Assembly: GCA_016929465.1 (NCBI GenBank)
Contig: JAFGIT010000224.1
Coordinates: 1-20,785, forward strand
Origin: Candidatus Coatesiibacteriota bacterium
Lineage (GTDB): Bacteria > B130-G9
Direction: 5' to 3'
Length of the DNA stretch: 20,785 nt
A model generated the notes under the pieces. It was not told the DNA's origin and searched no databases. It saw only the letters and a program-made list of their open reading frames with translations. Within the stretch, counting starts at the first letter, position 1; each line of letters opens with the position of its first letter. This document shows, in pieces, positions 7,099-14,760 of the stretch. Made by a program: the position numbers and the translations under genes.

Positions 7099-7155
7099 CG
7101 CAGCGATGCAAAGCGGCGCCTTCGCCCCATAGCGTGGGAGCGGAGGCTCTCCGCC
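7099..7155 (+). repeat. Palindromic element copy e, free-standing
   Basis: GCAGCGATGCAAAGCGGCGC leads into CTTCGCCCCATAGCGTGGGA and GCGGAGGCTCTCCGCC. This is the only copy with no RHS sequence on its right side. It lies 62 bases before the next gene and marks the right end of the RHS array. Confidence 0.78.
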
Positions 7156-7217
7156 CCAGAGCATGGTGCGCCCACACCACCCTTGTCGGCGAAGAGCCTT
7201 TCTAGTATCTTCGGTGC

Positions 7218-8831
7218 ATGGAATCATACGATGGCAACCGGGGCAATTGTTGCTGCAACAGCAGCAAATGGATTCTCGTCGCGATAATCGGCATCGCGGC
7301 CGGCGTCTTCCTCTCCGGCATTCGGAAGGATCTGCCCTACTCCCACGAGATCGACGAGAACATATACGTTGATCTAGCGGTCAAAATGGTCTCGACCGGC
7401 GACATGAATCCACGCTGGTTCGGGAACCCAGGCTCCACGGTGATATATCCGCTGGTCTTCCTTTTCAAGCTCTGGACCGCGGGCGAGTATGGCGGCGGTC
7501 TTATCGGTGCGAATCCGATTATCGTCCATGCTTACGCGGCAGATCAAACCGAGTACTACATTCTCGGCCGCATGCTGACGGTGCTATACGCGCTGCTCTC
7601 GATTCTTATGACATACCTCGTGGGAAAGCGGCTCTTCGGCGAGAGGGTCGCGCTGATCGGCGCCTTTTTCTCCACGATCTCCCCTTTGATAGTCTATTAT
7701 GGCCAGGTCGTGCGCACGGACCTCGCGGGCACCTTCTTCACGATGCTGAGCCTATGGCTGATATTGAGGATATACGACGCCCCATCGACGAAGAACCAGG
7801 TCCTGGCAGGGCTAGCAATTGGCTCCGCGATCGCAACCAGGTACTTCATGGTCATTCTCTGCCCGGCACTCGTCGCGGTCGATGTCATGCTCTTTCGGAT
7901 GCGTCGTGGGGAATCGAATGCGGGGAAGGTCAATCTGCGCTCGATGGCGGCAGGATTGCTCGCCGTCCCGATCTCCTTCGTGCTCTGGTCTCCCTTCTTC
8001 GTTCTCGACTTGCCGAGGGCCATTCGGAGCATAATCTACGAGGCTCGCCCGAGCCACTTCGGCCACGACGGCCTTTCATTTTTTGGCAACCTTGCCTGGT
8101 ATCTGACGAAGTCGATACCGGCGAACCTCACCCTTCCCATTGCGATTCTGACTGTCGCGGGGTTGGTACTCGTCTTTCTTCGGCGGAGGCCGGAGCAGTT
8201 GCTGATCGTTTCCTTTGCGGTGCTCCTCTTATTATGCACCAGCCTTTCGAAGCTCCACTGGAGCCGCTGGACGATCCAGTTATTCCCGACGATGGCTCTC
8301 CTGGCGGCCTACGCCCTCTGCGAAACTCTGGCATACTTGGTGGATCGCGCTTCATTCGTGAGAAGGCGCACGGGGGCCGCTCTCACGGTGCTTATTGTGG
8401 TCTTCTCGATTTTGCTCGTGCATGACCTACTCCTGTTCACGATAGGTGAGACCGCGACCAGCACCCGCATCCTGGCGCGGGAGTGGGTGATCAGGAACCT
8501 GCCAGATGGGGCTAAGGTCGCATACGAGACCTATTCGGTGAATCTCGACGCGACATCCGAGTATTTCGAGCTCTTTGGTCCCACGATGCTCGCCGCAAGA
8601 GGAAGCCTGCGCGAGTTCTACAACGCCGGCTTCGAGTACCTTGTTGTAACTAGCAGCATCTACGATAGGTTCCTCGCGCAGCCCGACCGCTACCCTTGCG
8701 AGGCGAGCTTCTACAGCACCCTCTTCGAGAAGGGCTACCTGGTCAAGGAGTTTAAGCCATCCGACCTGAACAGGGGCCCCACGGTGAGGATCTACAGGAT
8801 AAGAGGTCCTGCCGACCGCACGACTGAGTAG
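7218..8831 (+). CDS. GT39/PMT-family membrane glycosyltransferase
   Basis: 537 residues, full length for the family. A short Cys-rich cytoplasmic start (NCCCNSSK) is followed by helix 1 (WILVAIIGIAAGVFL) and the loop YSHEIDENIY. D46-E47 there match the acidic pair after helix 1 in GT39/PMT enzymes, which is thought to act in catalysis with polyprenyl-phosphate sugars. About ten further hydrophobic helices follow; motifs such as RMLTVLYALLS, GKRLFGERVALIGAFF and SPLIVYYGQVVRTD are typical of PMT_2 proteins. A soluble C-terminal part (about 430-537) contains the REWVIRNLPDGAKVAYETY pattern often seen in these enzymes. The likely role is moving a sugar from a lipid carrier to a glycan, lipid or protein on the outer face of the inner membrane. 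The acceptor cannot be told. No clear ribosome binding site precedes the ATG, and the upstream sequence is repeat debris of the RHS array. Confidence 0.85.
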   Translation: MESYDGNRGNCCCNSSKWILVAIIGIAAGVFLSGIRKDLPYSHEIDENIYVDLAVKMVSTGDMNPRWFGNPGSTVIYPLVFLFKLWTAGEYGGGLIGANPIIVHAYAADQTEYYILGRMLTVLYALLSILMTYLVGKRLFGERVALIGAFFSTISPLIVYYGQVVRTDLAGTFFTMLSLWLILRIYDAPSTKNQVLAGLAIGSAIATRYFMVILCPALVAVDVMLFRMRRGESNAGKVNLRSMAAGLLAVPISFVLWSPFFVLDLPRAIRSIIYEARPSHFGHDGLSFFGNLAWYLTKSIPANLTLPIAILTVAGLVLVFLRRRPEQLLIVSFAVLLLLCTSLSKLHWSRWTIQLFPTMALLAAYALCETLAYLVDRASFVRRRTGAALTVLIVVFSILLVHDLLLFTIGETATSTRILAREWVIRNLPDGAKVAYETYSVNLDATSEYFELFGPTMLAARGSLREFYNAGFEYLVVTSSIYDRFLAQPDRYPCEASFYSTLFEKGYLVKEFKPSDLNRGPTVRIYRIRGPADRTTE

Positions 8832-8870
8832 TGGCCCGAGGCGATGAATCAGGCGCTTTCGCCCAAATGC

Positions 8871-8913
8871 CTCCCCTTCCCGTCAATCGCGGCGCGATTG
8901 ACGGGAAGGGGAG
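8871..8913. terminator. Perfect 20-bp inverted repeat, possible terminator
   Basis: The arm at 8871-8890 (CTCCCCTTCCCGTCAATCGC) pairs exactly with 8894-8913 around a GGC loop. It lies 40 bases after the glycosyltransferase stop. There is no T-tract, so it may be a transcription block, an mRNA end protector or a relic of a small palindromic element. Confidence 0.5.
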
Positions 8914-9162
8914 AGGGAGGAGGTGGCGGCGTTCTCGGATCCGTAGGCTTACGCACTACGGCTACCCACGGGACGCCCCGCTGGGGCATTGAAGGATGAA
9001 AGCAGATCGATTTGAGGATGGATATTTCGTGGTCCATATCGGCATTGGTCTATATTCAAGTCAGCCCTGAAAGGGCGATCCAATGATAGCTGTAGGCGGG
9101 AGAGGCTGTCTAACAGGTTAAATCGAAAGGAGACAGATGAATTCCACGAACGCGACGCACAG

Positions 9163-9244
9163 TGTGTGGAGGTGGGCCTTGTGGCTGCCCGGATATATAG
9201 ATGGGCGGAGACAAGCCCCGCCCTACACGCCGGGAAATCCGAAT
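9163..9244 (-). repeat. Dispersed repeat of about 80 bp, right copy, inverted
   Basis: The reverse complement reads TCGGATTTCCCGGCGTGTAG, then GGCGGGGCTTGTCTCCGCCC, and ends in CACAAGGCCCACCTCCAC. It matches the 609-690 copy, in opposite orientation. The GGCGG/CCGCC arms can form a hairpin. Confidence 0.75.
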
Positions 9245-9256
9245 GGTGAGAATATA

Positions 9257-9286
9257 TTGCATTCCATATCTCCATGGTGCTATAAC
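9257..9286 (+). promoter_or_regulatory. Possible sigma-70-like promoter for the Asp-box gene
   Basis: TTGCAT at 9257-9262 and TATAAC at 9281-9286 are 18 bases apart and lie about 70 bases upstream of the GTG at 9358. The match is moderate and the area is AT-rich, so this is tentative. Confidence 0.3.
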
Positions 9287-9357
9287 CACCATTATAGATT
9301 CGCTGTCTATATTTCGGCATATATCTATCCGGACCTAGTCCAGAAAGGGAGGCGAAC

Positions 9358-9819
9358 GTGAGGAAGCAAATCTTCGTCCTACTGGCAGTCATCATCTCTC
9401 TCTTCCAGATTTCCGTGGCCGGTGAGAATTATTGGGAGACGCATGGCCCTTATGGCGGCGACATGTGGGAAGTTCAGTTCAATGCTGGCTCTCGTGGTCT
9501 TTGCTGTGTGGGTGGGGAAGGCGGCTTATTCGTTTCATTCGATGATGGGAATTTCTGGGAGAAGCGGACGCCGCTCGATTTATGGCTAGATCAATCTGAT
9601 CTTTATTGTGGGTATTTTAGCGCGTGTCCGGCACAGCCTGGGCTTATATATGCTGTATTTAGCGACTACTACAACGCCGCGGTCTATAAGTCCGGAGATT
9701 CGGGGATGTCGTGGGAGAAGCTGAGTGTGCCCTTACAAGCCGAAACAATTTCAGCGATAGCATGCGATCCAAGCGACCCAGATCTTGTGTTCATCTCTTT
9801 TTCGGAAGGCGGTGGCTGA
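9358..9819 (+). CDS. Secreted Asp-box propeller protein, N-terminal piece ending at an in-frame TGA
   Basis: The GTG start has GGGAGG six bases upstream. It opens with a signal peptide (MRKQIFVLLAVIISLFQ...) with a good cleavage site after SVA (residue 21). The mature part begins ENYWETHGPYGG, matching NGPYGG in the tandem paralog at 11687. Two Asp-box-like motifs are present (SFDDGNFWEK, SGDSGMSWEK). The frame ends at TGA (9817-9819). The next 40 codons in the same frame are open and encode another Asp-box (FRSTDGGSSWE), and homology continues in the 9940-11658 piece. I therefore read 9358-11658 as one gene of about 766 codons with a nonsense change, unless the TGA is read through or is a base-calling error. 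Family members are Sortilin/BNR/YCF48-type propellers exported from the cell; the ligand is unknown. Confidence 0.75.
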   Translation: MRKQIFVLLAVIISLFQISVAGENYWETHGPYGGDMWEVQFNAGSRGLCCVGGEGGLFVSFDDGNFWEKRTPLDLWLDQSDLYCGYFSACPAQPGLIYAVFSDYYNAAVYKSGDSGMSWEKLSVPLQAETISAIACDPSDPDLVFISFSEGGG

Positions 9820-9939
9820 GGCCCCACCTGTGAGGGCGAGGTCTTTCGCTCAACTGATGGCGGCTCGAGTTGGGAGCTTCTACTGGCAGTTGCGGCCTAT
9901 GATATCTGCGTTGCGCCAAGTGATTCTGAAGTAATTTGG

Positions 9940-11658
9940 ATGAGCTGCCTTCCGGGTGGAGTAATGCGCACTCTAGATGGTGGTATTAGCTGGGAAACCT
10001 GCTCCGATGGGCTTGAGTCTCTCCAATGCAGCGTCGATAACATTGACGTTTCACCGACTGATCCCAATGACGTAATTCTATGTGCATACCGGCTCTTCCG
10101 TTGGGATGACGAGGCTTCCGGATGGCGCAAGTTTGGCCTTGATGTCTATGATGCCGTCTTCGCGCCGACGAATCCGTCGAGAATTTATGCCTGCAGTTAC
10201 TATAGCGTCTATTACACCGAGGATGGCGGAGAGAACTGGCAGATCAATACCGATAAGGGGGAGGGTTATTCTATAGCTGTCTCATCATTCGATGAAGATC
10301 GTGTTCTCATCGCTGAGCCCTATGTCGGTGTCTGGGGATCAGATGACGGCTGCGAGACCATTCATTTCTCGTCGGATGGTATAGCCTGCCGATATGTCGA
10401 TAGATTGGCTATATGCGAAACGAATGTACCGATTCTCGTTGCCGGTGGTGACGACTTTATCTGCCGAAGCCCTGATGGAGGGAATCTATGGGCCCCATCG
10501 ATCGACGTCCGCGGTCTCCACGACTACCGATTGAGATATGCGGCGAGTCCATCTGACCCCGGTGTCCTGTATGCGGCGGATGGGTATAATTACTTGTTCT
10601 ACAGGTCCAATGATGCAGGGCTAACATGGTCCTACGTTGCGGATTTGCCCTACGATATGCTGTGGATCATTGAAGTTACAGTTGACCCAAGCAACGAGAA
10701 TCGCGTGTATCTGGTCGGATATAGGAGCATCTACAGGAGCGATAACGGCGGCGCTTCCTGGGAGGTTCTTGTCGTTTTTTCCGATGGCTATTCCGGCGGC
10801 GGATACTCCTATTTTCTTAGTGTTGATCCCAATGACTCAGCGCGAATGTATGCAGGGACTTCCGTCGGGCTCTATATGTCCGAGGATGACGGAGATAGTT
10901 TCGATGTCATATTTGATTTAGGCAATGCTGTCCCCGATTTTGTGGAGTTTGATCCCCTTGATCCCGATACCATTTACTGCGGCGAGAACTACGCAAGCGG
11001 CACGAATACACGTCCCCTAAACGTCTCACACGACCTCGGACAGACCTGGACGCCGGTCAATACGACGGTTAATTCGGTCTCGGCGATGGCGATCAATCCT
11101 TCTGACAGCAATGAGTTCTATATCGCGGGAGAGCGGGCCGTATATCACACGATCGATGCTGGCGAGGTCTGGCTCCCACTCGCGATGGATGGATTCGACT
11201 GCCCGGTAACGACCTCGCTGCTCGTGGATTTTGACCCATCGGGTAACGATGTATTCGCAACCGGCTACGGCGTATTTTCCTACCTCGACACCGGCACGCC
11301 ATTCATTTCCCTCTCGCTCTCCTCTCCGGGATACGCGCCAGGCGACACGTTGCGACTATCTTGTGACATGACGAATCCCGTAGCTCCGCATGACGTGGAC
11401 CTCGCAGTATGGGTCGAGATGCCGAACGGAGCGCAGATATACATTCCGAGCCTTTGGACTGACTACAGCCCATACTACTCCGGTCTGATACCCGGACGAA
11501 TCGCGATAAAGGACCACCTCCTCCTGGAGGCAGGGATCGATCCAGGACTGCCACTCGGGGAGTACACCGTATTCGCGGTCATGTATGAACGAGGGACGGA
11601 CGAGCAGATTTCGAACGTCGCGACCGCGGCTTTTTCTGTGCTTGCGGGGATTGAATAG
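9940..11658 (+). CDS. Asp-box propeller protein, C-terminal piece of the interrupted gene
   Basis: The coding frame really continues from 9820; the ATG at 9940 is simply the first Met and has no ribosome binding site and no signal peptide. If the TGA at 9817 is real, this part is probably not made or exported by itself. Asp-box motifs (S/T-x-D-x-G-x-x-W) recur: RTLDGGISWE, YTEDGGENWQ, RSPDGGNLWA, RSNDAGLTWS, RSDNGGASWE, MSEDDGDSF, VSHDLGQTWT, HTIDAGEVWL. Between them come phrases such as VSPTDPND, typical of linker strands of these propellers. The last 110 residues (from about LSLSSPGYAPGDTLRL) form a separate beta-sandwich-like domain shared with the paralog, containing LPSLW-like IPSLW and YSPYYSG. 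It probably works outside the cytoplasm; the function is unknown. The next gene starts 28 bases after the stop. Confidence 0.75.
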   Translation: MSCLPGGVMRTLDGGISWETCSDGLESLQCSVDNIDVSPTDPNDVILCAYRLFRWDDEASGWRKFGLDVYDAVFAPTNPSRIYACSYYSVYYTEDGGENWQINTDKGEGYSIAVSSFDEDRVLIAEPYVGVWGSDDGCETIHFSSDGIACRYVDRLAICETNVPILVAGGDDFICRSPDGGNLWAPSIDVRGLHDYRLRYAASPSDPGVLYAADGYNYLFYRSNDAGLTWSYVADLPYDMLWIIEVTVDPSNENRVYLVGYRSIYRSDNGGASWEVLVVFSDGYSGGGYSYFLSVDPNDSARMYAGTSVGLYMSEDDGDSFDVIFDLGNAVPDFVEFDPLDPDTIYCGENYASGTNTRPLNVSHDLGQTWTPVNTTVNSVSAMAINPSDSNEFYIAGERAVYHTIDAGEVWLPLAMDGFDCPVTTSLLVDFDPSGNDVFATGYGVFSYLDTGTPFISLSLSSPGYAPGDTLRLSCDMTNPVAPHDVDLAVWVEMPNGAQIYIPSLWTDYSPYYSGLIPGRIAIKDHLLLEAGIDPGLPLGEYTVFAVMYERGTDEQISNVATAAFSVLAGIE

Positions 11659-11686
11659 AAGAATTTATCTCAAGGAGGTCATCTTG

Positions 11687-13954
11687 ATGGGGAAGTTTGT
11701 GGCAGTTCTTGGATTGGTATTCATCTGTATTTCCGCCCTCGCTGGCGATGGCTTCTGGGAGACGAATGGGCCGTATGGTGGCTGGATGGACACAGTTGAA
11801 TACGATTGTGGGACCGAAGGGCTATGCTATACCGCAGGGAACAACGGCGTATTCAGGTCGGAAAACGGGGGAGTCACCTGGGAGTGGTGCGTGCCGGACC
11901 TCCCGCCTGCCTATGACTATATAACTTCCTATCGTTTCCACGCCAGCGAAGCCCTCTCGGGCTTGATCTTTGCCGATCTGGGGGGGCTGGTAGGCCCCTC
12001 GTTCTTCAGGTCAGAGGATGGTGGTCTTACTTGGGAGGGCCTTAGTACTCCCTTTGATGCTATAGGCTATGTGGAAGGGATCGCGTGTGATGCAAGAGAT
12101 CCTGACCATTTGTGTGTGGCGGCGACGATGGACTATCCAAATGGGCAGATATTCCGGTCAAAGGACAGGGGAGAGACCTGGCGCTCCATTTTCTACGGCG
12201 ACTCGCCCGACTGTGTTTGCATCAGCCCGACCGATTCTGATGTTATCTGGACTTCTTCATATACTGAGGGCCCAAAGCGAACGACTGATGGAGGCGAGAC
12301 CTGGCAGTCGATGACTAATGGACTATTTGACTATGGCTTCGCAGATGGCATTTATATGTCGTCGGCGAAGCCAGGCGATGCATTCATGTGCGATTATTAT
12401 CTGTGTCATTGGTCTGACCGGGAGCAAGCCTGGGAGAACTACGGTATTCAGGCGAATTGTCTCTCCTTCTTTGGCGGAGATCCATCGCTAGCATACGCAT
12501 GTGGCTATCGCACCATTCACTATTCAGATGATTGTTGGTCGTCCTGGAACTCTCGATCTGGCGGCTCGAGTCAGCTTGGCATAGATGTCTCTCCTTTTGA
12601 TTCAAATGAAGTCTTGCTCTGCGGCATGTCCGGAATCTCACGCTCAACTGACGGCTGCCGAGATATATCCCGCTCTGAAAGTGGTCTTTGCGCGAGATAT
12701 ATATATGACCTTATCCTCTGCCGGTCTGATGAGAATATTCTCGTCTGTTCCGGACCGGGCACTCTGGCGCGGAGTGTGAATGGAGCCCCATGGGAAAATA
12801 GAGAGGATCTTGTTGGAGATGCCGTCTCAATTTACTTCGACGGAAATCCGATTGCACAAGATCCGCTCAATCCGATGAAGATATACGTCTGTCTCGAGGA
12901 GAGCGGGATGATCTACGGTTCCGAGGATGGAGGGGATGAATGGCACAGAGTATCGTTTGCGCCCAGTAGCGACTATATCGAAGACATCGCGATCGATCCG
13001 AATGATGGCCAGAAGATCTATCTCGCCGGCGGTGATGGCTGGATTTTCCGTAGCGAAAATGGCGGAGAGGATTGGACTAAGCTCACTGTTTATACTCCGA
13101 CCGGCTCATACGACTACACGACTTCAGTCTCGGTAGATCCCGCTGATTCCAATCTAGTCTTCGTGTGTTCTGGCTATAGCGGCTTATTCCTTTCATTTGA
13201 CGGCGGAGAAACCTTTGATGCCGTATCTACTCTGCGGATTGAGCCAACGTTCATTCAATTCGATCCATCGAATCCCCGCGTCGTTTATGCTGGTGACGCG
13301 TACGGGGGCGGTCTCTTTCGGTCTAAGAATGGTGCGGAGACATGGGATAGGATTGAAGCTCCTATCTATATGATCTTTTCGATGGCAGTCAATCCCGAGA
13401 ATAGCGAGGAGTTTTACATCTCTGGTTTGGAGGGTGTGCATCACACCCTTGACGGCGGCGAGACATGGATCTCGCTCTCGAAGCAAGGCTTGAAGTGCCC
13501 TTCGACGACAGCTCTCCTTGTTGAATTCGGGGAAGATGGCAACAAGATATACGCCGCCGGCACAGCGGTATTCACCTACTTCGATCCCCACCAACCATTC
13601 CTGTCTATTTCCACACCGGATACCAGATACAGTACAGGGGAGACTCTACGAATAGCGATGGATATAGACAATCCAGGCGGCGATGTGCTCGCCGATCTCG
13701 CAGTCGCGATCGCACTCCCCGATGGGACCTTGATCTATCTGCCGAGTCTCTGGATCGAGTATTCGCCATTCTACTCAGGGTGGATACCGGGCGGCTTCAC
13801 GCTCAGCGATTACACGCTCCTAGAGGCGCCGATCGACTCGGGCATTCCCTCGGGGATATACGCAGCGTATGCGGCTCTCCTGGAGCAGGGCACAATGAAC
13901 TACGTCTCGAATCTCGCGACCTGCCAGTTCCGTGTTACTATTGATGGCGATTAA
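11687..13954 (+). CDS. Secreted Asp-box propeller protein, intact tandem paralog
   Basis: I place the start at the ATG at 11687, because AAGGAGGT lies seven bases upstream and the protein then begins with a signal peptide (MGKFVAVLGLVFICISALA, cleavage after A19). The open frame extends further upstream, to 11585, but overlaps the previous gene and lacks these signals. 755 residues. At least nine Asp-boxes are visible, for example RSENGGVTWE, RSEDGGLTWE, RSKDRGETWR, TTDGGETWQS, SEDGGDEWHR, SENGGEDWTK, SFDGGETFDA and TLDGGETWIS; they suggest one or two multi-bladed propellers. The C-terminal 115 residues (from about FLSISTPDTRYSTGETLRI) match the end of the upstream paralog (YLPSLWIEYSPFYSGWIPG). 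The pair is a tandem duplication, probably one transcription unit. It is secreted or surface-located, with no catalytic residues I can point to. Confidence 0.82.
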   Translation: MGKFVAVLGLVFICISALAGDGFWETNGPYGGWMDTVEYDCGTEGLCYTAGNNGVFRSENGGVTWEWCVPDLPPAYDYITSYRFHASEALSGLIFADLGGLVGPSFFRSEDGGLTWEGLSTPFDAIGYVEGIACDARDPDHLCVAATMDYPNGQIFRSKDRGETWRSIFYGDSPDCVCISPTDSDVIWTSSYTEGPKRTTDGGETWQSMTNGLFDYGFADGIYMSSAKPGDAFMCDYYLCHWSDREQAWENYGIQANCLSFFGGDPSLAYACGYRTIHYSDDCWSSWNSRSGGSSQLGIDVSPFDSNEVLLCGMSGISRSTDGCRDISRSESGLCARYIYDLILCRSDENILVCSGPGTLARSVNGAPWENREDLVGDAVSIYFDGNPIAQDPLNPMKIYVCLEESGMIYGSEDGGDEWHRVSFAPSSDYIEDIAIDPNDGQKIYLAGGDGWIFRSENGGEDWTKLTVYTPTGSYDYTTSVSVDPADSNLVFVCSGYSGLFLSFDGGETFDAVSTLRIEPTFIQFDPSNPRVVYAGDAYGGGLFRSKNGAETWDRIEAPIYMIFSMAVNPENSEEFYISGLEGVHHTLDGGETWISLSKQGLKCPSTTALLVEFGEDGNKIYAAGTAVFTYFDPHQPFLSISTPDTRYSTGETLRIAMDIDNPGGDVLADLAVAIALPDGTLIYLPSLWIEYSPFYSGWIPGGFTLSDYTLLEAPIDSGIPSGIYAAYAALLEQGTMNYVSNLATCQFRVTIDGD

Positions 13955-13987
13955 AGAAGAATTCCTACAGTAACGTGGGGCGCGACG

Positions 13988-14362
13988 ATGACAGATAAGA
14001 CCGAATATAACATACACACGGATATAGCATTCGAGCCGCTCGAGCGAATCGACGTTGATGAACTCGTCAAAGCGTGCAAAGTCGATTGGTTCAATCAGAC
14101 GCTCTGCAAGGTCAACGATTCGGTCGTGCGGCTCGGCATCTTGAAGGGCGAGTTCCACTGGCATCAGCATGATGCAGAAGATGAGTTTTTCTACGTCCTC
14201 GACGGGAATTTGTCGATTGACCTCGAGGATAAGACAATCGAGCTTGGACCGAATCAAGGCACCGTCATTCCCAAAGGCGTATCCCATCGCCCCCGTGCCC
14301 CGGAGAAGACAATCGTTTTGATGGTCGAGACAGCATCGGTAACACCGACCGGCGACGATTAG
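13988..14362 (+). CDS. Small single-domain cupin protein
   Basis: 124 residues. Cupin motif 1 is clear: GEFHWHQHDAEDEFFYVLDG (HxH, then E, then G), giving the metal ligands H-H-E. Motif 2 follows as PKGVSHRP with its conserved Pro, Gly and His. The length fits small stand-alone cupins related to mannose-6-phosphate isomerase-like proteins. Possible roles include sugar isomerisation, dioxygenase-like chemistry or binding of a small molecule; none can be chosen from sequence. There is no signal peptide, so it is cytoplasmic. A GGGG-type weak ribosome binding site lies about eight bases upstream of the ATG. It starts 33 bases after the Asp-box gene and may be its operon partner. A hairpin with a short T-run follows at 14403. 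Confidence 0.85.
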   Translation: MTDKTEYNIHTDIAFEPLERIDVDELVKACKVDWFNQTLCKVNDSVVRLGILKGEFHWHQHDAEDEFFYVLDGNLSIDLEDKTIELGPNQGTVIPKGVSHRPRAPEKTIVLMVETASVTPTGDD

Positions 14363-14402
14363 GCTCCAGCAGGGACGAGCCACATCGGTCGCCTTCTGGA
14401 GT

Positions 14403-14420
14403 GCGGGAAGCCCTTCCCGC
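14403..14420 (+). terminator. Probable terminator after the cupin gene
   Basis: GCGGGAAG and CTTCCCGC form a perfect eight-bp stem with a two-base loop, followed by TTT. A second, looser pairing, CTCCAG (14364-14369) with CTGGAG (14395-14400), lies just before it. Confidence 0.45.
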
Positions 14421-14607
14421 TTTGCATGGCGATGACTTTTCATCGCATCTGATGGATTGCTCCTGATCAATGTTCATTATCAGAAGGATTCTCTGCAGAT
14501 TGATTCTATGCCGCGCCAGGTCGCGGCGACTTAAAGCGGTGCCAGGTCCCCGCACTCCATACGGGCCGAAAGCCAATGCAATCCGATCATTGGGATCGCA
14601 GTCGCCC

Positions 14608-14636
14608 TTGACAGTTAGCCATTTCGAGTGTGTTAT
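14608..14636 (+). promoter_or_regulatory. Sigma-70-like promoter for the flippase gene
   Basis: A consensus -35 box, TTGACA (14608-14613), and a -10-like TGTTAT (14631-14636) are exactly 17 bases apart. Transcription would begin near 14643, about 118 bases upstream of the start codon at 14761. Confidence 0.5.
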
Positions 14637-14760
14637 TCCACGGTGATCAAACACCATGAGCAATCAACACAGATAACCGCGGCTTTCGCGCGAGTAGAGA
14701 GCTTACACTCGTCGATTGCGGCGAATTTCCGGAGCATTACATCCCGGCGATGAGGTTTCG

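Larger units (their letters stand above)
8832..9357. other. Non-coding stretch of hairpins and repeats
   Basis: No gene is supported in these 526 bases. From left to right it holds a perfect 20-bp hairpin (8871-8913), a purine-rich stretch, a small GCCCC-GCT-GGGGC hairpin (8975-8987), a GCCCT-GAA-AGGGC hairpin (9064-9076), an inverted copy of the 609-690 repeat (9163-9244) and a possible promoter for the next gene (9257-9286). Confidence 0.6.
14363..14760. other. Intergenic stretch with terminator-like hairpin and promoter
   Basis: No gene is supported. It contains a possible terminator (14403-14420), a short GGTGCCAGGTCCCCG stretch near 14536-14551 of the kind often seen in mobile repeats, and a good promoter-like pair (14608-14636) followed by a leader of about 120 bases before the flippase start. 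Confidence 0.5.

Noticed and set aside
804-7155. Integron-like cassette array, with the palindromic repeats as attC sites
   Set aside because: Orientation and spacing between cassettes are suggestive, but I see no GTTRRRY-type core sites, no attI and no integrase in the window, and two copies lie inside RHS coding sequence rather than between genes.
951-7155. CRISPR array
   Set aside because: The five repeats are far apart, vary in length and flank genes; there are no regular spacers and no cas genes.
7754-8425. Plus-strand open frame of 223 codons
   Set aside because: It lies wholly inside the GT39 gene in another frame, and its composition is Arg/Pro-rich like a shadow frame of a GC-rich gene.
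8947-9037. Short minus-strand frame around the GCCCC-GCT-GGGGC hairpin
   Set aside because: 62 codons without a ribosome binding site in a repeat-filled intergenic stretch; the hairpin explains the sequence better.
9358-11658. TGA decoded as Trp or Gly (alternative genetic code)
   Set aside because: Only one in-frame TGA interrupts a gene, Trp is spelled TGG throughout, and genes at 3597-4790 and 16201-19419 appear to end in TGA at sensible places.
14536-14551. GGTGCCAGGTCCCCG as an end of a Y1 (RAYT) transposon
   Set aside because: The word resembles mobile-element ends I remember, but no transposase or second end is present, so it is not called.
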